Below are positions 1-8,806 of a DNA stretch of 64,000 nt, piece after piece. The translations under genes were made by a program, and so were the position numbers. The notes beneath the pieces were generated by a model that was not told the origin of the DNA, did not search any database, and saw nothing but the letters and a program-made list of their open reading frames with translations. Source of the DNA: JAJXTN01 sp038230895 (lineage in GTDB: Bacteria > Patescibacteriota > Saccharimonadia > Saccharimonadales > UBA4665); assembly GCA_038230895.1 (NCBI GenBank), contig JBBRMJ010000002.1, positions 40,668-104,667 of the forward strand, read 5' to 3'. The stretch's first letter is position 1. Each line of letters opens with the position of its first letter.

Positions 1-155
1 CTGTCAGACAGAAACCGACTGAAACGTCGTTCGAAACCGTGAATGCTTGCCCACAACAATTGGAAGATTGGCTGAGCCGTCGCCTCATCTTTGACGATGA
101 TGGTCAGCAGAATATCGGAAGCTAGGCCGCTACCTGCCTGTTGCAAACGCATCAT
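1..155 (-). CDS. ApbE-like FAD:protein FMN transferase, N-terminal fragment
   Basis: An open frame on the minus strand starts with ATG at 155 and runs off the window edge after 51 codons. Its start overlaps the stop of the upstream oxidoreductase gene (ATGA), so the two are probably translated together. The residues read like the N-terminus of ApbE enzymes: a beta strand (DILLTIIVKDE), then a helix ending in FERRFSRFLSD, which resembles the family's F-R-x-x-S-R-F-x-x-D-S element. ApbE proteins attach FMN covalently to extracytosolic flavoproteins, which fits a flavin-reductase neighbour. The catalytic part lies outside the window, so the assignment rests on a short match and context. Confidence 0.5.
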   Translation of the reverse strand, partial: MMRLQQAGSGLASDILLTIIVKDEATAQPIFQLLWASIHGFERRFSRFLSD

Positions 156-1180
156 GAGACCGAGGTTACTGGTGCCCGATAGCTTTGGGTCGTGGTAGTG
201 GTGGTGGGAGTCGGTGTTGGGGCGGGCTGTGTGCTAGTACTATTCGCGCTGGTCGAGGTATTGTCTGCAGCCGTGGTGTCGCTGCTGGCGGTGTTGGTTG
301 TACCAGCTGCCGTGCTAGCCGAGCTCTTGGTGATTGTGGCAGCAGCTTTGGCTTTGGGCAGGACGCGCAGCAAGTCCAGACCCATCACCGTGCCAATTCC
401 CAAGATGAGGAGCAGTCCAGTCAGGGCGTAGGTCATGGTCGGAATAGTCAGTCGATTAAGCCGCCAGCCAAAGGTGCTACCTTGCGTGAATGACTCAGTT
501 ATCACCTGGTCTTCGGCGACATGTTGATTCAGGATGCTTTGCATATCGCTGGTAAAGGCGCTCGGGCCACAGAGGAAAAAAGTGAACGATTGCCATTCGT
601 CGCCAGTTACTTTGGCCAGCAGGGCTTCGTCGATCCGTCCGCCATAGATGTTCTGAGCTGCATTATGTGCTCCCTGACCGGTTACGAATACCACCCGAAA
701 TTTAGGGTTTTGCCGCTGCAATTGACGCAATTCAGCAGCGAAGGGCATGTCGTTGGCGCTGCGACAGGCGTAGAGCAAGGTGATGGCTCGGTTGTCTCGG
801 GCTTCGGTGGCCGCATGTACGATGCTCATGAACGGCGTGATGCCGATACCAGCGGCTAGAAGCACGATGTGCTGGTCTGTCGGATCGAGCACGAAATTGC
901 CGTAAGGGCCTTGGACACGTACGGTGTCACCGGCTTGCAAGCAGGCAACTTTACGAGTGAAACGGCCGTGAGTACGCATGGCAAACTGTAATTCACTACC
1001 CGCCGGTGCATTGATCATCGAGAAACAGCGCATTGGCGATACGAGGCCGCCGGATTTGAAGGCAATAGCGGCGTATTGCCCTGGCCAGAATTCCAGGCCA
1101 GACTCGCCGTCAACGGGTGCCATTGATAAGACCTGGTAGGTGGGGTAGTGTTGGACGCGGCTGACGGTGTAGGCTTTCAT
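152..1180 (-). CDS. Ferredoxin-reductase-like FAD/NAD(P)H oxidoreductase with C-terminal membrane anchor
   Basis: A 342-residue flavin oxidoreductase. The FAD domain has the R-x-F-S motif at 51-54. The nucleotide domain has GIGITP at 111-116 and CGP at 204-206, the classic ferredoxin-NADP reductase fold signatures. A single membrane helix follows at about 247-270, then a roughly 65-residue Ala/Ser/Thr/Pro-rich tail, probably extracytosolic. It likely passes electrons from cytosolic NAD(P)H through or along the membrane; the ApbE-like gene overlapping its end suggests a partner carrying bound FMN. There is no Shine-Dalgarno site: a TATAAG box lies 7 nt before the ATG, inside an inverted repeat. 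The electron acceptor is unknown. Confidence 0.8.
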   Translation of the reverse strand: MKAYTVSRVQHYPTYQVLSMAPVDGESGLEFWPGQYAAIAFKSGGLVSPMRCFSMINAPAGSELQFAMRTHGRFTRKVACLQAGDTVRVQGPYGNFVLDPTDQHIVLLAAGIGITPFMSIVHAATEARDNRAITLLYACRSANDMPFAAELRQLQRQNPKFRVVFVTGQGAHNAAQNIYGGRIDEALLAKVTGDEWQSFTFFLCGPSAFTSDMQSILNQHVAEDQVITESFTQGSTFGWRLNRLTIPTMTYALTGLLLILGIGTVMGLDLLRVLPKAKAAATITKSSASTAAGTTNTASSDTTAADNTSTSANSTSTQPAPTPTPTTTTTTQSYRAPVTSVS

Positions 1181-1183
1181 AAC

Positions 1184-1201
1184 TATACTTATACAAGTAT
1201 A
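1184..1201. promoter_or_regulatory. Inverted repeat overlapping the oxidoreductase promoter
   Basis: TATACTT-ATAC-AAGTATA (7-4-7 arms) sits 3 bases before the start codon of the minus-strand oxidoreductase. It covers the likely -10 box (TATAAG on the minus strand). The placement fits a repressor operator. The binding protein is unknown. Confidence 0.5.
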
Positions 1202-1290
1202 ACCTGAGGCTGAGCTTAAGCCCCGGTCGGTCCTTAAAAATTTCTTAAGTCGTATCAGCCTAAGCGGTTTCGGTTGCTAGACTTCTAGGC

Positions 1291-2766
1291 ATGAGGCGCT
1301 TACTGCGGCACCAGTTCCGGCGTACGACGCTGTGGCTGGTTGGCTGTTTGGCGTTCCTGCTCGGCGTGGGGTTTGCACACAGTGGTTGGCTGTTGCTGAG
1401 CTGGTGGTATCTGTTGGCGCTGTTAGCGCTGATGTGGCGGTTTCAGAAACATTCGATTTGGACTATCTGTTGGGTGATCGTGTTAGCCGGAAGTTTTGGC
1501 TGGCAGCGTGGCTCGTTCTCGATGATCAAATTGCAGGCTTACCAAGCCCGCTATGGACATGTAGTCAGCCTGGAGGCAGTGGCCATCGACGATGCAGTCT
1601 ACGGCAAGAAATCACAAATATCGTTTGAGGCTAGCCAAGTATTGCTCAGTGATGGTGAACGCCTGACTGGCAAGATTCAGCTCAGTGGTTTCGGGGTCAA
1701 TGCCGTCTTTCAGGGTGACAGGGTGCGGGCTTCGGGCAAACTCTTTCCTGGCTACGGCGCCTACCAAGGGCGTATCAGTTTTGCAAAACTGCATGTTACC
1801 TCCCATCATCCGACACTAGTGGCTGATATTCGTCGCCGGTTCGCGGCCGGCATGCAATCCAGCTTGCCAGAACCATTGGCCTCGTTCGCAATGGGTTTGC
1901 TGATTGGCCAGCGAGCTACCTTGCCACCAGCCGTAAAGCAGGAACTACTGATGGTCGGCCTGACACATATTATTGCCGTATCAGGCTATAACTTAACGAT
2001 TATGTTAGGGGCGAGTCGGCGACTGGCAGGCAAACGTTCCAAACGGCTGTCGACATTGATTGCTCTTGGTCTGATGGGGATATTTCTCTTGTTGGCGGGA
2101 GCCAGTGCCTCTATTGTCAGAGCAGCGATAGTTAGCATGTTAAGTATTGGGGCAGGTTACTATGGTCGGAGCTACAAGCCACTGAATCTTATTCTGATGG
2201 CAGCGGCTATTACCGCCTGGGCAAACCCGTTCTATGTGTGGAGTGACATTAGCTGGTATTTGAGCTTTTTGGCGTTTTTTGGCGTTTTGCTGCTGGCGCC
2301 GCTACTGGTTGAGCGGCTACGTCCCGGCTGGCACAATTCGGTAGTGGTAATGGTCGGCATCGAGAGTATTTGTGCCGAGATCATGACCCTGCCCTTTATC
2401 CTGCATAACTTCGGTCAGATGTCTTTGATCGGCTTACCGGCTAATATTCTGGTCGTAACCCTAATCCCCTTGGCCATGTTGTGCAGCCTGGTCGCTGGCC
2501 TCGCGGGGATGTTGACGGTTAGTGTAGCCGGCTGGTTGGCCTGGCCGGCGCGCATACTCCTAACCTATATGTTGGACGTGGCTCATATCTTGGCTCATGT
2601 GCCACACATATTCTTGCAAAAGCTTGGGTTATCATTGAGCCAAATGCTGGGGCTCTATGCGATTACTGCCAGCCTGACTACTGCTTTGTGGCTACAGACA
2701 AAGCGTCAGAAGCATGCTAAAGTAACAGAGATAAGCCAAGCCTATTCGGAGGGAGCAACAGCATGA
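1291..2766 (+). CDS. comEC: ComEC/Rec2-family DNA uptake channel
   Basis: A 491-residue polytopic membrane protein. It has two or three N-terminal membrane helices, a periplasmic OB-like segment (about residues 75-170) and the ComEC 'Competence' membrane domain. The diagnostic motif HIIAVSGYN is near residue 225. ComEC forms the inner-membrane channel that brings single-stranded DNA into the cytoplasm during natural transformation. The protein ends in membrane helices and has no C-terminal metallo-beta-lactamase domain, so it is a short form of the family. The start is set by a TAGACT box 7 nt upstream (probably leaderless). The stop overlaps the yebC start. The pilus genes at 8.5-19.5 kb would supply the uptake machinery. 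Confidence 0.9.
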   Translation: MRRLLRHQFRRTTLWLVGCLAFLLGVGFAHSGWLLLSWWYLLALLALMWRFQKHSIWTICWVIVLAGSFGWQRGSFSMIKLQAYQARYGHVVSLEAVAIDDAVYGKKSQISFEASQVLLSDGERLTGKIQLSGFGVNAVFQGDRVRASGKLFPGYGAYQGRISFAKLHVTSHHPTLVADIRRRFAAGMQSSLPEPLASFAMGLLIGQRATLPPAVKQELLMVGLTHIIAVSGYNLTIMLGASRRLAGKRSKRLSTLIALGLMGIFLLLAGASASIVRAAIVSMLSIGAGYYGRSYKPLNLILMAAAITAWANPFYVWSDISWYLSFLAFFGVLLLAPLLVERLRPGWHNSVVVMVGIESICAEIMTLPFILHNFGQMSLIGLPANILVVTLIPLAMLCSLVAGLAGMLTVSVAGWLAWPARILLTYMLDVAHILAHVPHIFLQKLGLSLSQMLGLYAITASLTTALWLQTKRQKHAKVTEISQAYSEGATA

Positions 2767-3482
2767 GTGGACACAGCAAATGGTCAACGATCAAGCGACA
2801 AAAGGGTGTCAAAGACGCTGCTCGTGGTGCTGTTTTCACTCGACTGGGGAATGCCATCGCCATCGCGGCTCGCAGTGGTACCGATCCTGAGACCAACTTC
2901 ACCTTACGCTTGACCATGGACAAGGCCAAGGCTGCCAATATGCCAGCGGCCAATATCCAACGAGCCATCGATCGTATCAAAGACAAGGATGCCGCTCAGC
3001 TCCAGGAAATACTCTATGAAGGTTATGGTCCTGGTGGCACGGCTATCCTCGTGGAATGTGCCACTGACAACATCAACCGTACCTACCCTTTTGTGAAGCT
3101 GGCCTTCAGTAAGCATGGCGGCAATATTGCCGAAAAAGGTGCAGTTGCCTTTCAGTTTGATCACAAGGGTATAATCAGAGTCACTGGCTCGAGTGATGAC
3201 GTCATGATGCAAGCACTGGAAGCCGGGGCGGACGATGTCCAAGAGGAAGAGGGCGATTCGCTGATTTACACCGATCCCAAAGACCTCGCCAAAGTCCGCA
3301 CTGCCCTTCACGACGCCGGCCTGACCATCACCGAAGCCGAACTGACCTATGTGCCTAACAACGCCATCGACATCACTGACGCCGACACAGCTGGCAAGAT
3401 CATGCGCCTGATGGAAGCTTTGGACGACATCGACGACGTCACTAACACCCACGTCAACTTCGACATCGACGTCCCGGAGTAA
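2763..3482 (+). CDS. yebC: YebC/PmpR (TACO1) family protein
   Basis: A 239-residue protein with the family's invariant N-terminus MSGHSKWSTIKRQKG and full-length collinear similarity through the middle and C-terminal domains. Members have been described as transcription regulators and, more recently, as factors that help translation through difficult stretches such as polyproline. The ATG overlaps the comEC stop (ATGA). A yebC gene immediately upstream of ruvC is a widely conserved order, and here only pepE is interposed. Confidence 0.95.
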   Translation: MSGHSKWSTIKRQKGVKDAARGAVFTRLGNAIAIAARSGTDPETNFTLRLTMDKAKAANMPAANIQRAIDRIKDKDAAQLQEILYEGYGPGGTAILVECATDNINRTYPFVKLAFSKHGGNIAEKGAVAFQFDHKGIIRVTGSSDDVMMQALEAGADDVQEEEGDSLIYTDPKDLAKVRTALHDAGLTITEAELTYVPNNAIDITDADTAGKIMRLMEALDDIDDVTNTHVNFDIDVPE

Positions 3483-3484
3483 CC

Positions 3485-4132
3485 ATGCGCCTATTTTTGT
3501 CATCACAGGATTTTGGAAAGTATCCTCAAGTTGCCAGTGAACTAGCCGGCAATAATAAAAAAGCGGCATTTATAAAGAATGCTCAAGATGATTCACCCGC
3601 AGCCGAGCGGAATTTTAGTCTGCCGGAGAAACAGCGGATGTTCGAGGCAGTTGGTTTTGACTTCGAAGAGATTGATTTGCGTAAGTATTTTGGGAAACAA
3701 GTTGAACTTCGAGATAAACTGGCTGGCTTCGGATCAGTCTGGTGCGCCGGCGGTAATACTTTCATCTTGCGCCGAGCGATGAAAGCTAGTGGCTTAGACG
3801 AGATTTTGCGTCAGCTCCTTCATGAAGACAAGATCGTATATGGTGGTTGGAGTGCCGGAGCCTGCATCGCCGCTCCGACCTTGCATGGTGTTGAGAATGG
3901 AGATCGGCCTGAGCCCGATGCAGTGCCAGTCAACTATCCAATAACTGAGACGATTTGGGAGGGATTGGGCCTGGTAGAATTTATGGTTGTTCCTCATTAC
4001 AAGTCGGATTGGTTCGGTACCGAGGCCGGGCTGATGATGCAGTACTGCATTGACCACAAGCTTAGATATAAACCTCTGGAGGATGGGCAAGTTGTGGTTG
4101 TGAACGGCGACAAAGTTGAGGTATTGTCATGA
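3485..4132 (+). CDS. Peptidase E-like (S51) class I glutamine amidotransferase-fold hydrolase
   Basis: A 215-residue protein with the S51 nucleophile elbow GGWSAGA (Ser123), the upstream CAGGN loop (88-91) and a downstream VPHY segment with candidate catalytic His171. Peptidase E cleaves Asp-Xaa dipeptides; close relatives include cyanophycinase. It lies 2 nt after yebC and overlaps ruvC by 4 nt (ATGA), so it is an inserted member of the yebC-ruvC operon. Its real substrate here is unknown. Confidence 0.85.
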   Translation: MRLFLSSQDFGKYPQVASELAGNNKKAAFIKNAQDDSPAAERNFSLPEKQRMFEAVGFDFEEIDLRKYFGKQVELRDKLAGFGSVWCAGGNTFILRRAMKASGLDEILRQLLHEDKIVYGGWSAGACIAAPTLHGVENGDRPEPDAVPVNYPITETIWEGLGLVEFMVVPHYKSDWFGTEAGLMMQYCIDHKLRYKPLEDGQVVVVNGDKVEVLS

Positions 4133-4602
4133 GAATTATTGGGATCGATCCTGGAACGGGGATACTGGGGTTTGGGATTATTGATGTGACGAAAGGTAAG
4201 GCGCAGCTGGTTGACGCTGGGGTGATTCGGACACCAGTCAAGGAAGATGACGCTGTGCGGTTGCAGACGATCTTTGAAGAATTAACGACTATCATCGCAG
4301 AGACGAAGCCAACAGAAATGTCAGTGGAGAAATTATTCTTTGCTGCTAATGTGACGACGGCTATGACGGTGGCTCAAGCTCGGGGAGTTGTTCTGTTAGC
4401 TGGTAAACAAGCTGGCCTGGAAATCTATGAGTACACTCCCCTGCAGATCAAGCAGGCGCTCACTGGCTATGGCCGCGCTGATAAGAAACAGATTCAGGAA
4501 ATGGTTCGCGTAATATTGCAGCTAAAAGTCGCACCCAAGCCAGACGACTGCGCTGATGCGCTAGCCGCCGCCCTGACCCATTCCCAAACTATGCGGGCTT
4601 AG
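4129..4602 (+). CDS. ruvC: Crossover junction endodeoxyribonuclease RuvC
   Basis: A 157-residue protein of normal family length. The four acidic catalytic positions are visible: Asp7 in GIDPGT, Glu67 in SVEKLF, and Asp140 and Asp143 in the PDDCADAL segment. RuvC resolves Holliday junctions at the end of recombination. ruvA and ruvB follow, with an opposite-strand gene and an aldo/keto reductase gene interposed. The stop is reached 4 nt inside the convergent gene's 3' end. Confidence 0.96.
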   Translation: MRIIGIDPGTGILGFGIIDVTKGKAQLVDAGVIRTPVKEDDAVRLQTIFEELTTIIAETKPTEMSVEKLFFAANVTTAMTVAQARGVVLLAGKQAGLEIYEYTPLQIKQALTGYGRADKKQIQEMVRVILQLKVAPKPDDCADALAAALTHSQTMRA

Positions 4603-5228
4603 AACAGGTGGTGTAGACGGTCGGAAATAGTGATGTTCTCAGCACCTGAGCAGCTAGCCGGGTCTTTGGTGATGTCATTAATATGAGCTGTGGCTGGAAC
4701 AGACGCAAACTGTGTTTTCAGTAGTGCTTGGTCATTTGGCCCGTAGCTGACCAGCAATCGATCCAAATCCTTGATGACCACATTGGTAATAGCTGTCAGA
4801 TCGGTGTAGTCTTGGCCATTCAGTAAGATATTGAGTTTGGCACTATCGTTGGCGACATAGCTAGTCCCGTCGGAGGTCTTGATGAAATCCGGCCCAATGT
4901 ACCAGCCAAGGTTTTCGAAGAATTGACCCCAGGTAGCGGCATGATCATGGACATGGATAACCGAATTGATATTGTCATGCATATGGGCTCGTTGCTCAGG
5001 TAGTGAAATATCATTGGTAGTTTTGCAGACTGCCTCGGCTTGGTAATAGGCTGCAGCTTTGAACGGCTCACGCTGGCCGTTAATGTATACCGCGAAATTG
5101 GCGTGGAAGTGTACCTGTACAGGATTGTAAGTCAGGAACCTGATGCCAATGATGACAAGGGCGCTCAGGATTATACCAAGTATGAATAGGAACCAACCCT
5201 GCTTCACGAGTGATTTTAGTCGCTTCAT
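4599..5228 (-). CDS. Conserved histidine-rich membrane-anchored protein, function unknown
   Basis: A 209-residue protein with one N-terminal membrane helix (about 12-31) and an extracytosolic domain. The His clusters are HFH (40-42), HMHD (82-85) and HVHDH (92-96), and there are two Cys (Cys68 and one near the C-terminus). This spacing suggests metal binding, but I know of no assigned function. The start was chosen at 5228 because TATAAT (5240-5235) lies exactly 6 nt upstream. A longer frame to 5270 would cross the ruvA start region. The -10 box is shared, as a palindrome, with the divergent ruvA promoter. Confidence 0.75.
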   Translation of the reverse strand: MKRLKSLVKQGWFLFILGIILSALVIIGIRFLTYNPVQVHFHANFAVYINGQREPFKAAAYYQAEAVCKTTNDISLPEQRAHMHDNINSVIHVHDHAATWGQFFENLGWYIGPDFIKTSDGTSYVANDSAKLNILLNGQDYTDLTAITNVVIKDLDRLLVSYGPNDQALLKTQFASVPATAHINDITKDPASCSGAENITISDRLHHLF

Positions 5229-5234
5229 AACCCT

Positions 5235-5242
5235 ATTATAAT
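5235..5242. promoter_or_regulatory. Bidirectional -10 element between ruvA and the His-rich gene
   Basis: The octamer ATTATAAT contains TATAAT on both strands (plus 5237-5242, minus 5240-5235). Reading minus, it is 6 nt from the start of the His-rich gene. Reading plus, it would start transcripts around 5249, about 20 nt before ruvA. Confidence 0.6.
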
Positions 5243-5271
5243 CTATCCACCGCTGTGACATAATGGACATG

Positions 5272-5856
5272 ATGATAGCGACACTAAATGGGGTGGTGAG
5301 TGAGAAACTGGCTGATGTCGTGGTGCTCGATGTCCAAGGCGTTGGTTACGGGCTGTTCGTGACGGCCGAAGACCACGGCAAGATGATGTCTGGGGAGCCG
5401 GCCAAAGTCTATGTCTACGAGCATGTCCGCGAGCAGCAGTACGATTTGTTCGGCTTTCTGACTCGTGACGCCAAGAACTTCTTCGAATTACTATTAAGTG
5501 TGAATGGCATCGGACCCAAGATGGCGCTTAACATGTTAAGTATAGGTACTGCAACAGAAGTAAAGCGGGCAATTGCTGGTGGCGACGTTAAGTTCATCCA
5601 GCGAGCGAACGGCGTCGGCAAACGTGTCGCAGAGCGAGTTGTCGTTGAGCTGAAGGATAAAGTTGGCCTCGTCGGAGTTGATCTCGAATCTACAGGTCTT
5701 CTGCAAGCCGAGGACAGCCTGATGAAAGACGAAGCCGTCGAAGCCTTAGTTGCCCTTGGGTACTCTCCCCAGGACGCCGCCAAAGCCTTGCAAAATATTG
5801 ACCCTGAACTGGGAACCTCTGTACGCATCAAAGCCGCATTGAAAGCCGCAGCATGA
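5272..5856 (+). CDS. ruvA: Holliday junction branch migration protein RuvA
   Basis: A protein of about 194 residues starting MIATLNGVV. There are in-frame ATGs at 5263 and 5269 as well; 5272 best matches the family N-terminus. The N-terminal OB domain is followed by two helix-hairpin-helix motifs (NGIGPKMA and NGVGKRVAERV) and a C-terminal domain ending ALVALGYSPQDA. RuvA binds four-way junctions and loads RuvB. The stop overlaps the next gene (ATGA). Confidence 0.95.
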   Translation: MIATLNGVVSEKLADVVVLDVQGVGYGLFVTAEDHGKMMSGEPAKVYVYEHVREQQYDLFGFLTRDAKNFFELLLSVNGIGPKMALNMLSIGTATEVKRAIAGGDVKFIQRANGVGKRVAERVVVELKDKVGLVGVDLESTGLLQAEDSLMKDEAVEALVALGYSPQDAAKALQNIDPELGTSVRIKAALKAAA

Positions 5857-6671
5857 AACTGCCAAGCATTGAACTCAATGATAAACAACAGATCCCACAG
5901 ATTGGGTTAGGGCTATGGCAAGTTAAGGACGCTGCCGAGTTTGACCAGGCTTTTGATGCGGCAGTAGAGGCGGGCTATCGGCATTTTGATTCGGCCCAGG
6001 TGTATAAGAACGAGCAGATGCTTGGTGACGCATTGCAGCGTTCGGAGTTGAAGCGCGAAGAGGTTTTCATAACCACCAAAATCGCGGTCAATAACTTCGG
6101 TCACAAAAAGTCTTTAAAGAGTTTTGCAACGTCACTGGAGAAACTGCAGACTGATTATGTTGATCTCCTCTTGCTGCACTTTCCGGTTACTTTATTGCGG
6201 AAGTCCAGCTGGAAAGCGCTGGAAGAGATCAAATCGGCTGGTGGTGCAAAATCGATCGGCGTCAGCAATTATACGATTCGGCATCTAGAAGAGATGAAGC
6301 AGTATTCTAAAGAAATGCCGGCAGTGAATCAAGTAGAGCTACACGTCTTTTTGCAGCAGCCGGAATTGATCGACTATTGCCGCAGCCATAACATTGCCGT
6401 TGAAGCCTATTCACCGCTGGCGCACGCCAAAGAGATGAACGAAACGGTGATAGCCGATATCGCCGACAAACACCATAAATCATATGCCCAAATTATGTTG
6501 CGTTGGTGCATCGAAAAAGGTTTGATCGTCTTGCCGAAGTCCGTAACGCCAGAGAGAATCAAACAAAATATTGATATCTTCGATTTCAAGCTCGACGATG
6601 ATGATCTGACCAAGTTAGCGAGTCTGGATCGTGACCTCCGTACCTGTTGGAGCCCTGTCCACGTTCCATAG
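5853..6671 (+). CDS. Aldo/keto reductase (2,5-diketo-gluconate reductase-like)
   Basis: A 272-residue AKR with the complete catalytic tetrad: Asp46, Tyr51, Lys76 and His109 (in LLLLHFP). The NADPH-binding segment follows (LPKSVTPERIKQN). It reduces carbonyl substrates with NADPH; the substrate cannot be told from sequence. It overlaps the ruvA stop by 4 nt, so it is co-transcribed with the recombination genes. This is probably an accident of genome compaction, not a shared function. Confidence 0.9.
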   Translation: MKLPSIELNDKQQIPQIGLGLWQVKDAAEFDQAFDAAVEAGYRHFDSAQVYKNEQMLGDALQRSELKREEVFITTKIAVNNFGHKKSLKSFATSLEKLQTDYVDLLLLHFPVTLLRKSSWKALEEIKSAGGAKSIGVSNYTIRHLEEMKQYSKEMPAVNQVELHVFLQQPELIDYCRSHNIAVEAYSPLAHAKEMNETVIADIADKHHKSYAQIMLRWCIEKGLIVLPKSVTPERIKQNIDIFDFKLDDDDLTKLASLDRDLRTCWSPVHVP

Positions 6672-6695
6672 GCTATAAGGTATACTCATTAGGTA

Positions 6696-7727
6696 ATGAT
6701 TGACCGGATTTTGAATACAGCGGAGGAGCCAGTCGACGAGCAGGAGATTGAGCTCGAAGTAACGCTGCGACCGCATGATTTTGCCAATTACATCGGTCAA
6801 GACCGGCTAAAACAGAACCTTCAACTGGCCATCGATGCTGCCAAGAAGCGTGGTGAGCCGCTTGATCACGTCTTGCTGCATGGGCCACCAGGTCTGGGTA
6901 AAACGACGATGGCCAGTGTTATTGCCCATGAGATGGGCGCCCAGATACGAGTGACCAGCGGGCCGGCCATTGAACGGGCTGGTGATCTGGCCAGTTTGCT
7001 GACAAATCTGAGCGACGGTGACATTTTATTCATCGACGAAATCCACCGCTTAAACCGAACTGTTGAGGAAGTGCTGTACAGCGCCATGGAAGATTTTAAG
7101 CTGGATATCATGCTAGGCAAGGGACCATCGGCCCGCTCACTCCGACTTGATTTGCCGAAGTTCACGATTATCGGCGCCACCACCCGTACGGGCTCACTAG
7201 CAGCGCCACTGCGTGATCGCTTCGGGATGGTGCACCGTTTGGAATTCTATACCCCAGATGAAATTCAGCACATAATCATGCGTGCTGCCAAGATTCTGAA
7301 CGTCAAAATCGATAAGCCAGCGGCAGCTGAACTTGCTAAGCGAGCACGCTTGACGCCGCGTATCGCCAACCGACTGCTGAAACGGGTGCGTGATTACGCC
7401 GATGTCAACGGTGATGGCATCATTGACACCACGTTGACGCATAAATCATTGGAGCTGCTCGACATCGATGAGCTGGGTCTGGATAGTGCAGACCGAAATC
7501 TACTAGTGGCGATTATCGAGAATTATAACGGTGGCCCTGTTGGCGTTGAGACTCTCGCCGCCATGACCGCCGAAGAACGGGGCACCATCGAAGATTTCTA
7601 TGAGCCTTATCTGATGCAAATCGGCTTACTGGAGCGTACGCCACGGGGTCGTAAAGTAACGCCCAAAACCTATCGCCATCTTGGTCGTCAACCAAATCAA
7701 GACAATCAACAGCCCAGCTTGCTATAA
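6696..7727 (+). CDS. ruvB: Holliday junction branch migration helicase RuvB
   Basis: A 343-residue AAA+ ATPase with Walker A GPPGLGKTT (63-71), Walker B IDEIHRLN, sensor motif GATTRTGSL and the C-terminal winged-helix domain (RTPRGRKVTPKTYRHLG). It is the motor that drives branch migration on RuvA. TATACT at 6681-6686, 9 nt before the ATG, and the absence of a Shine-Dalgarno site suggest a promoter of its own and a leaderless or very short leader. Confidence 0.97.
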   Translation: MIDRILNTAEEPVDEQEIELEVTLRPHDFANYIGQDRLKQNLQLAIDAAKKRGEPLDHVLLHGPPGLGKTTMASVIAHEMGAQIRVTSGPAIERAGDLASLLTNLSDGDILFIDEIHRLNRTVEEVLYSAMEDFKLDIMLGKGPSARSLRLDLPKFTIIGATTRTGSLAAPLRDRFGMVHRLEFYTPDEIQHIIMRAAKILNVKIDKPAAAELAKRARLTPRIANRLLKRVRDYADVNGDGIIDTTLTHKSLELLDIDELGLDSADRNLLVAIIENYNGGPVGVETLAAMTAEERGTIEDFYEPYLMQIGLLERTPRGRKVTPKTYRHLGRQPNQDNQQPSLL

Positions 7728-7736
7728 TATACGGAG

Positions 7737-8471
7737 ATGAATCCCTCAGATCCACAAAATCCACAAGACCCCTATGCTGCCGCTGGTGTTCGTCAGATTA
7801 CCGGTGTTAAAAACCCCCTCAATGTCATGCAGCAAGGTGAGCAAATCGTCTGCGAGATTAAGCGTCATCCCATTGGCATACTAGGAATTTACTTTTTGAC
7901 CGGGTTTATGCTGCTCATCCTGGCTATCGCCGTCATCGTTGGTCCGCGCTTCCTCAGCGTTGACAACCGGAGCCAAGTTACAATGATTGCACTGGCTGCT
8001 TACATGTTCTTCGCTGTCCTCTGCCTCGTGTTCGTCTTCATTGCCAACAAGGTTTATTGGGGTAATAGCTGGATCGTGACGTCTGATAGCATCACGCAAA
8101 TTACGCAAACCAGCCTGTTCAATAAGCAATCAAGCCAGCTATCCTTGGGCAATCTCGAAGATATTACTGCCGAACAGAATGGTATTTTGGCGCATATGTT
8201 CAAATATGGTGTCCTGAGGGCCGAAACCGCAGGCGAGCGAAGTAAATTTATGTTTTTGTATTGCCCGAATCCCAATTTCTACGCCCAACAGGTGCTGGGT
8301 GCGAGGGAACGGTTTGAGCAGGGTCGCCGCGAAACTGAAACGCAACCACCATCCCGACCTGAAGCCAGTTATCCGCAGCCAGGTGTCGGCACACCGTCCC
8401 CTGCTGCCCAACCATACTCGCCACAAGCCCAAGGGCCTCCATACAACATGCCACCAGCAAGTGGGGCTTAG
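7737..8471 (+). CDS. bPH2-domain membrane protein
   Basis: A 244-residue protein. A short cytosolic N-terminus is followed by two membrane helices (about 47-68 and 79-106), then a bacterial pleckstrin-homology-like domain (YWGNSWIVTSDSITQITQTSLFNKQ...). The last 45 residues are Pro/Gln-rich. Such proteins (YdbS/YdbT-like) are membrane-associated and of unclear function. TATAAT at 7723-7728 is 8 nt before the ATG; ACGGAG between them could serve as a weak ribosome site. Confidence 0.75.
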   Translation: MNPSDPQNPQDPYAAAGVRQITGVKNPLNVMQQGEQIVCEIKRHPIGILGIYFLTGFMLLILAIAVIVGPRFLSVDNRSQVTMIALAAYMFFAVLCLVFVFIANKVYWGNSWIVTSDSITQITQTSLFNKQSSQLSLGNLEDITAEQNGILAHMFKYGVLRAETAGERSKFMFLYCPNPNFYAQQVLGARERFEQGRRETETQPPSRPEASYPQPGVGTPSPAAQPYSPQAQGPPYNMPPASGA

Positions 8472-8497
8472 TAACTCGATACCAATAGTGGGATTGG

Positions 8498-8806
8498 CTA
8501 TTCTTGGAATGGATTGTTGCGAGCTTGATTGAATAAGGCTTTGACGGTCACACTGTTGTCTTGTAGTGATTGCAACTGTTGGACAACCTTTTGGTCGATG
8601 TGTGGGATGGCGGCCGCCTGAACCTGACTGTCGATAGATGTCTGTGACGGTTGGGCATTACCCAAACTGTTAACGCGGAGCAGTAGAAAGCCGTAGAGCA
8701 CTGCAACGAATAGTATAAAGATCACTAAACTATAGCGACGTAGCACAGCAAGCCGTGCAGCGAGTTTATCGATCAGTAGTCGGGGGTTTAACTTCTGTTT
8801 ATTCAT
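8498..8806 (-). CDS. Small pilus-assembly protein, PilP position
   Basis: A 102-residue protein with one membrane helix (about 26-47) and a short extracytosolic domain ending in NNPFQE. It is the last gene of the pilMNO operon and overlaps pilO by 4 nt, the place where pilP lies in other type IV pilus operons. It is much shorter than classic PilP and has no clear lipobox, so the assignment is positional. Confidence 0.55.
   Translation of the reverse strand: MNKQKLNPRLLIDKLAARLAVLRRYSLVIFILFVAVLYGFLLLRVNSLGNAQPSQTSIDSQVQAAAIPHIDQKVVQQLQSLQDNSVTVKALFNQARNNPFQE

Noticed and set aside
2904..3569. 221-residue minus-strand frame opposite yebC
   Set aside because: yebC is unmistakable on the other strand; the frame is a shadow.
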